A stretch of 64,000 nucleotides of DNA from Stenopsyche tienmushanensis (Eukaryota; Arthropoda; Insecta; Trichoptera; Stenopsychidae): NCBI GenBank assembly GCA_008973525.1, contig WACJ01000114.1:62001-126000 (forward strand), written 5' to 3'. Made by a program: the position numbers and the translations under genes. This document shows positions 58,865 through 64,000 of this stretch, piece after piece; position 1 is the first letter of the stretch; each line of letters begins with the position of its first letter. Below the pieces are notes generated by a model that saw only the letters and a program-made list of their open reading frames with translations, was not told the DNA's origin and ran no database searches.

Positions 58865-60391
58865 GCACTAGATTGGCATTATTTCACAAGATTTCGATTT
58901 TTCCTAGTCATAAACTATTTTTAATGGATATCAATCTATATTGTAAAACTTGTTGTTTTGTCTCAAATCAGACTCTAAACGATATTATTTTAATTGATGT
59001 TTTAAATAGCGACATCCCGTTGCGAATGTGTTTTCGTGAAATAAATAAAAAATATGTTTCGAAATTTAGTATTATTTTTTTAAAAATATTGATATATCTA
59101 TATATAATGATAAATATAAAATATGACTGAATACTGTTGTAGCAGAATGTGATAAAAATGTATTACATAGTAATGGTTACGTTGCATAGGTGGACTGATT
59201 AAATACTCAGATGGACTGATGAGACACAGACTTTTCAGTAAAAAGTGTTAAACTACTAAATATCATCGATTACAACAAGTCATTTAGCATTGTATAATTT
59301 CAGGCAACGGATCATTCATCGATGTTGCTTTATATTATTACACTTACGTAAATGAGTTTACCCTTATTTAACAGTTTTATGCTGTAATACATAATTGTTT
59401 GCAGTATAAACTTAAATTATCGACAAAACACAATATATATATGTAAAATGGTAACCAAGTACATTTATTAAATTTAAATATGTGTCCAAAATGTATCAGA
59501 TACAATAAATCTATCATGTAAATGTAGCAAGAGTTTTATTTCCATTGCCTTCAACATCACATACGTCCGATGCTCTCTTTTTAATTTTTTTTTTTTGAAA
59601 TAACACGAAATCAAGAAAATACGTATGAATGCATTTATGTATTACAATAGAGTAATTGGGGATGAAAGTAGTCTGGATAATAATCATATTTAATGATAGA
59701 GGATTCAAATATAACATGGAATTTTGCTGTACAAGTTTAATAGAGATACGATTTAGAAAAATACAAATGGAGTGTCTTATTTTTTTATATAGTGCTCTTC
59801 ATTAGAATTTTTTAAAAATTGGTAAATGGAGTAATCGGGCCACATTTCTTCAAAGATGGTAATGAAAATAACATCACTTAGATTGCTGAACGATAGCAAT
59901 CGATGTTGATTTGAATCTTATTAATTTGATTAATGATCACAAATCAACATGAAGCTTGCATTTACATAAAAATGAACCTCATATAGAATCAGTCCTATGC
60001 CAAATTAATTGCATTTATTCGGGAACCATAGCACAAAAATATTTAAGCCCTGTTGACATATTAAACGAAATGCGCGTTTGGAAACCATATGAATTATTTA
60101 AACTCCTTATTACCAACACCTTATTTACTAATCCTGTTGGATTAATTTTTAATTAATCCAACAGGATGTATTACTACTTTATTTTATTAAACATAAAATT
60201 AATACAACCACCATAAAGGTTTTACCCTATAAAATCCACAATAAAACACTGGATACATTTTGATGGCAGATTATTATTTAACGATCACCGTGGTCCAAAT
60301 CTAAGCCCGGGCAGTTCTTATTTTTATAGCCACTTGTTTTAGTGAATAAATGCTTTTTTATTTAGAACCCTACATATTTTGACTTTTAAAA
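58865..60391. other. AT-rich spacer
   Basis: No gene supported. A short pogo-like fragment (AATTGGGGATGAAAGTAGTC) lies at about 59655-59675. The + strand frames at 58873-59130 and 59956-60156 have no recognisable features. Confidence 0.4.
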
Positions 60392-60440
60392 TGTGAAAAT
60401 AGCCTATTTTTGAGGCGCCTAAAGTGAGAAGACACCTTAA
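60392..60440. mobile_element. TTAA-flanked element, terminal fragment (copy E)
   Basis: Only the last 49 bp remain: TGAAAATAGCCTATTTTTGA, GGCGCC and AAAGTGAGAAGACACCTTAA. It directly precedes the piggyBac relic. Confidence 0.75.
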
Positions 60441-60870
60441 TGTTACTTTATATATATTCGTTTACAAGAGCAAACCAAATTTTAAAAAAGTACTTATACT
60501 AAGTACAAAACATAAGCACGTCAAAATTGATAAAACTTTTAAGAAATTACATGAAACTATATCGTTTTATTATAGAACTAAATTTGGCGTTGATGTGGCA
60601 CGATAATATACCATGTAATCAAGTTCCAGAAGGTGGCCACTTCAAGTCTTTTTCGTTATTTTAGATTTAGCCGGAATAAATTGCTGGATTTGTACAAAAA
60701 TACAACAAAAGACGGAAAGACTTTCTGTTTCAACTAACAGAAGAACTTGCTTCAGAATATCAGACTTCAAGACAAAAACCACCGAAGCTGATATACCAAC
60801 TACAAGTGGCACGGTTCCTGTACGCAAATGGTGTAAAATAGGATATTTCAATAACAATAAGGCTACAAAT
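60441..60870 (+). pseudogene. piggyBac transposase C-terminal relic
   Basis: The + strand reads KKVLILSTKHKHVKIDKTFK, ETISFYYRTKFGVDVAR, then after frameshifts RRWPLQVFFVILDLAGINCW and fragments of the LAEEL and Cys-rich tail regions. This order is that of the C-terminal third of piggyBac (PGBD-like) transposases. The conserved Asp-Gln-Met after GVDV is lost through a frameshift. It lies immediately after the TTAA terminus of copy E. Confidence 0.8.
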
Positions 60871-60879
60871 ATTTACAAT

Positions 60880-61866
60880 ACACGCAAAAAAAAGTGTATG
60901 CGGAAAGTATACACACAGCAAAATCTACATATATAGAAACTGTGACAGACAAACTGTAAACAATTAAGCGTTTTGTTATATTAATATATTGGTATGTATT
61001 ATTAGGTTATATGGGTATATATTGAAATAGGTGGTAAATCTAGTGCTTTAATTATTAAAATATTTGAACAATATTGCATGATTTTTAATTATAAACTAAA
61101 AAATAAATCAAAATATACCTCAGTATTTTGTGAACAGTCCCTTTGTCTATATTTTAAATTACGCGCCATGTAATCTATAGCGTAAACTATTGCGCCTGAT
61201 CGTTATTTAATTTAGTGCTTTGCATTAATCCGGGAAATCCGCGTCGTAACCTGACAGCAATCAATCCTCTGGTAATAATTATTTTTTTTATATAATAATT
61301 TCCTGTATAAAGCTAGATAACATCATTACATTTTGTACTATATATTCCAATTAAACAGTCCTCTGGCAACAGTATTCTGCACCATGAGAAACCAAATATG
61401 AAATATAGGTATGTGAGCGATGATAAAATCCAAGTATTTAAATTCGATCAAGGCAATTTAGCAGTTATTACAATAGATTCCCTAATCCAAATACATTCAC
61501 TACAAATTTGATTCACATTTAAATTATTTAAACGTTATTATAATTTGTATTATTTATTTTGGTAGTGAAATTTCATAGTTTGAATTTGAGTATAAGTAGA
61601 ATATTATTGCAAAAAGCACAATCTTTAAGCTTCAAAGTTTATAGAAATAAATTTTAAAAAGCTTAATTTTGTGTTTTTGGTCAGCAGAAATATGATTAAA
61701 TCAGAAGGGTTTTTCAATATGACATTTTTACGATAATCAATCCTTATCGTCCTACGTTAAATTGGACAAACATTATAATTAAGATATAATAACATGCCTC
61801 TTTAGAACAATGTTAATAAATGATAATAACGACTTATCATGTTGCTTTTTTCCCCGTACATTTCAG
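60880..61866. other. AT-rich spacer without recognisable gene
   Basis: No open frame of interest, repeat partner or RNA gene was noticed. Confidence 0.45.
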
Positions 61867-61991
61867 CAACACGCTATGAGACACATTATGGTGCCTCCAT
61901 CATCCTGTTTTCTCGAATTCTTGGATGCAAATATCTTGGAGCCTAAAATCTTGTGGAATGAAAATAAATGTCAAAATTCGGCACAGAAAAG
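61867..61991 (+). other. Candidate orphan exon, 125 nt
   Basis: It is bounded by an acceptor CCGTACATTTCAG and a donor AAAAG|GTAAAT. Only one frame is open, reading QHAMRHIMVPPSSCFLEFLD and ending CQNSAQKR, leaving in phase 2. The protein is unrecognised. A possible continuation lies in the open frame around 62080-62266. It is unrelated to the CxxC-WP family. Confidence 0.25.
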
Positions 61992-63172
61992 GTAAATCAT
62001 TAAATTATAGGCTTTTAACCTTTAAAATATGTCCAGAGCCATATAAACAGTATTTCCTATTCAAATAATGCCTATTATTATTGTATCCATACATCTGTGA
62101 AGAAGGTTTAAAAGCTCACGCGTCAAGAAATCCCGGAAACTACTCGAGGATATTTTTTTTTGATCATGTCAACTCTTGTGATATCAAAAATCACCAGACT
62201 GTAATTCCTCAACTAATGTGTAGAACGAGATTGAAAGATATACCGGTAACAATAAAGGCGAGCTGAGGTAAAGAATCTGCCGGGCATTTCAAGATTTATC
62301 TCTTTCCAGATTTATTGAGTCCATAAAATCCGCTTGTATTCGCTTCAGATGTAATTTAGAGACTGATTAATACTGAAGGGGTCTATATTAAATAAGATTT
62401 CTTTAGTTTAATTTATTTTTATTTATACATTTTCAAGGGAAACTTACGGCTTAAACAGGAGCCATTTAAAATTTTCTTCAATTAGCAAAAATAAAAATAA
62501 CAAAAAAACCCAGGAATTAACATTTAAATTAAAGTTAAGATTGTTTGGAGAACGATAATGCGAATTAATTATTAATAGTGGACAAAAGTGTATAAATAGA
62601 GGACAAACAATCGTTAAATAGATCCGCATTCACATCTACGGCATTGTAAAAACCGCACACTCTAAGGATATATGAATTTTGGCGATAGTTGGTGGAAAAA
62701 ATAAGAATACGCAAAAGGGGCCATTTACGTCTGGAGCGATTAGGAACAGACAATGAAAACTTGTTTAGGATTGCCAGACAATCGATAAAGCCTATTAGAA
62801 GTTTTGAGAGAAAGATTATATCAGCTACGTTGCGTCGAAAACATAAGGGAAGAATATGGAACCTACGACTGTGCAAATAATCTTTATTTTTTCTTAATTT
62901 TAAATCCCAGATCAGAATATGATGCTAAATTTAAATGAATATGTTAAACCAAAAATATTCAGCTTTACTCCCCCTCATTTAAAATATTTACTTGTGTCTA
63001 TAGTGCAATCAAGAATTGATCGTTATCGCATTGGAAATTTGCATATTTCTCAGAAATTCTGATTTCTAATAATTTAAAATTCGCGTTATCGGGTTGCTTA
63101 ATTAATGTGGGTGGCTAGCCAAACGGTTAGTGTTCTTCGTCACTGCAACATCAGACGTCGACAGTTGCGATC
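61992..63172. other. Unassigned stretch upstream of family gene 6
   Basis: No supported gene. Overlapping frames on both strands at 62565-62880 have no recognisable domain. The 150 bp before gene 6 are GC-richer, with CATCAGACGTC-type sequence that could hold the transcription start, but no TATA box is evident. Confidence 0.4.
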
Positions 63173-63942
63173 ATGGCACCAAACGAAAAGGACACCACAA
63201 ATTTGGTCTCTTTTTACGCCTCCTTTGACATCGGAAATATGGTATGTGGATTTGATTTTTTTTATACTTATGCTTATAAATTTAATACGATAATGAATCG
63301 CTATTAAACCATCATCTCACTCAATCTACCAATTATATCTTTCTTTTTTTATTAAAGTATTTTTCATTTTATTTTCAGACTTTCAAAACGCCAAATATCC
63401 CTATTTGGAGAAAGAAGAAGGTGTGTATGCCATTTAATTAATTAAAACATCCTTGATATATTTTTTTGTAAATATCATGAACCGTTTTAACTTAACTATA
63501 GCGTGTCACTGTTCTAATGAAATTGTATTTAATTTTTGCAGGTTATAATCGGAAAGAATAAAATAGAAGAACACAAGCAGGCCAAATATAAAAAAATGTT
63601 CCTCAAGCACGGATTTCCATTGAGGATCCTCTCTAAAAATATGGTCTCCTATGCAATATGGGAATTCGTCAGAATACAAAAGAATAAAAAGAAGGCAAAT
63701 GTATGTATATATTTTTACAACATCCATCTTTATATTATGCGACATTTATGAACGTCAATTAATAATATTTTTTATTATAGGGCACCAGCAGACAGAGAGT
63801 GAGAGTTTGTCTCCTATGCAACTGGCCTAGGACGAGAGATTTTATAAACGGCAAAAATAATATTTTCTGCAATAAATGTGCCTTCAAAGTGGGCATAGTA
63901 AAACCGCGCAAGAAAAAATTGAGCCCGAAAAAGATGAATTAA
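63173..63942 (+). CDS. CxxC-WP family gene 6 (complete, 4 exons, 143 aa)
   Basis: Exon A 63173-63241 starts MAPNEKDTTNLVSFYASF and ends ATG|GTATGT. Exon B 63379-63420 encodes TFKTPNIPIWRKKK. Exon C 63542-63700 encodes 53 codons: VIIGKNKIEEHKQAKYKKMF, then LRILSKNMVSYAIWEF. Exon D 63781-63942 encodes CLLCNWPRTRDF and, 16 residues after the second Cys, CNKCAFKVG, with a very basic tail (PRKKKLSPKK) and TAA. All introns (137, 121 and 80 bp) are short, phase 0 and free of transposons. The tail could be a nuclear localisation signal. No signal peptide. The product is probably a small intracellular, zinc-stabilised, nucleic-acid-binding protein, by inference only. As the cleanest copy it defines the family's gene structure. 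The function is unknown. Confidence 0.82.
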
Positions 63943-64000
63943 TACCACATTCCTAGACGATTTTATTTTAAATACGCAACAACCAGTGAAACAAAATTCA

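Noticed and set aside
62541..62555. TTTGGAGAACG, resembling the end of the family microexon
   Set aside because: No acceptor precedes it, the frame does not encode the FKxPxxP part and no donor follows.
15753..63942. Assignment of the family to aphid-type bicycle effector genes
   Set aside because: Bicycle genes have signal peptides, many microexons and phase-2 introns; this family has none of these.
1..64000. tRNA, rRNA, CRISPR arrays and bacterial or phage genes
   Set aside because: I looked for tRNA B-box-like GGTTCGA sequences and found only transposon arms (for example near 52150); no rRNA-like blocks or regularly spaced direct repeats of CRISPR type were seen.

Overview
The window looks like AT-rich nuclear DNA of an arthropod, most likely an insect. 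The evidence is low coding density, genes split by canonical GT-AG introns, and a dense load of decayed DNA transposons typical of insects (mariner, pogo/Tigger-like, hAT, piggyBac and TTAA-flanked elements). I see no bacterial operons, rRNA, tRNA or CRISPR array. The exact lineage cannot be told from the sequence.

The main content is a family of small multi-exon genes, all on the + strand, spread as a loose tandem array from about 15.6 kb to the right edge. I do not recognise the family. The intact members at 48654-55218 and 63173-63942 share one plan: a short first exon starting Met-Ala-Pro, a microexon of exactly 14 codons (pattern [IT]FKxPxxPxWRxKK), a lysine-rich exon of 50-54 codons opening [VA][VI]IG, and a last exon with C-x2-C-x15/16-C-x2-C whose first half reads C-x2-C-[NQC]-W-P. 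All introns are phase 0 and no signal peptide is present. Partial copies lie at 15753-18653 and 22396-25538, a pseudogene at 25997-29916, and an orphan last exon at 58655-58864. The array is a birth-and-death cluster whose introns have been filled by transposons.

Layout: 0-15 kb is mostly transposon debris, with a possible two-exon secreted protein gene (4771-5347, - strand) and three unrecognised - strand reading frames. 15.6-30 kb holds family copies 1 to 3, broken up by piggyBac, mariner, pogo and hAT insertions. 30-44.7 kb is almost entirely repeats: two hAT copies, tandem and inverted repeats, mariner pieces, and a pogo element holding a LINE fragment and a TTAA element. 44.7-48.5 kb is the least repetitive stretch. 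48.6-58.9 kb holds family gene 4 and extra terminal exons. 58.9-63.1 kb has little recognisable beyond a piggyBac relic, and 63.2-63.9 kb holds the clean, compact family gene 6.

No biochemical pathway links these genes. The paired Cys motifs and basic composition suggest zinc-stabilised intracellular proteins that may bind nucleic acid, but that is inference. Most assignments rest on motif reading by eye, and exon joins are predicted from splice sites and reading frame only.
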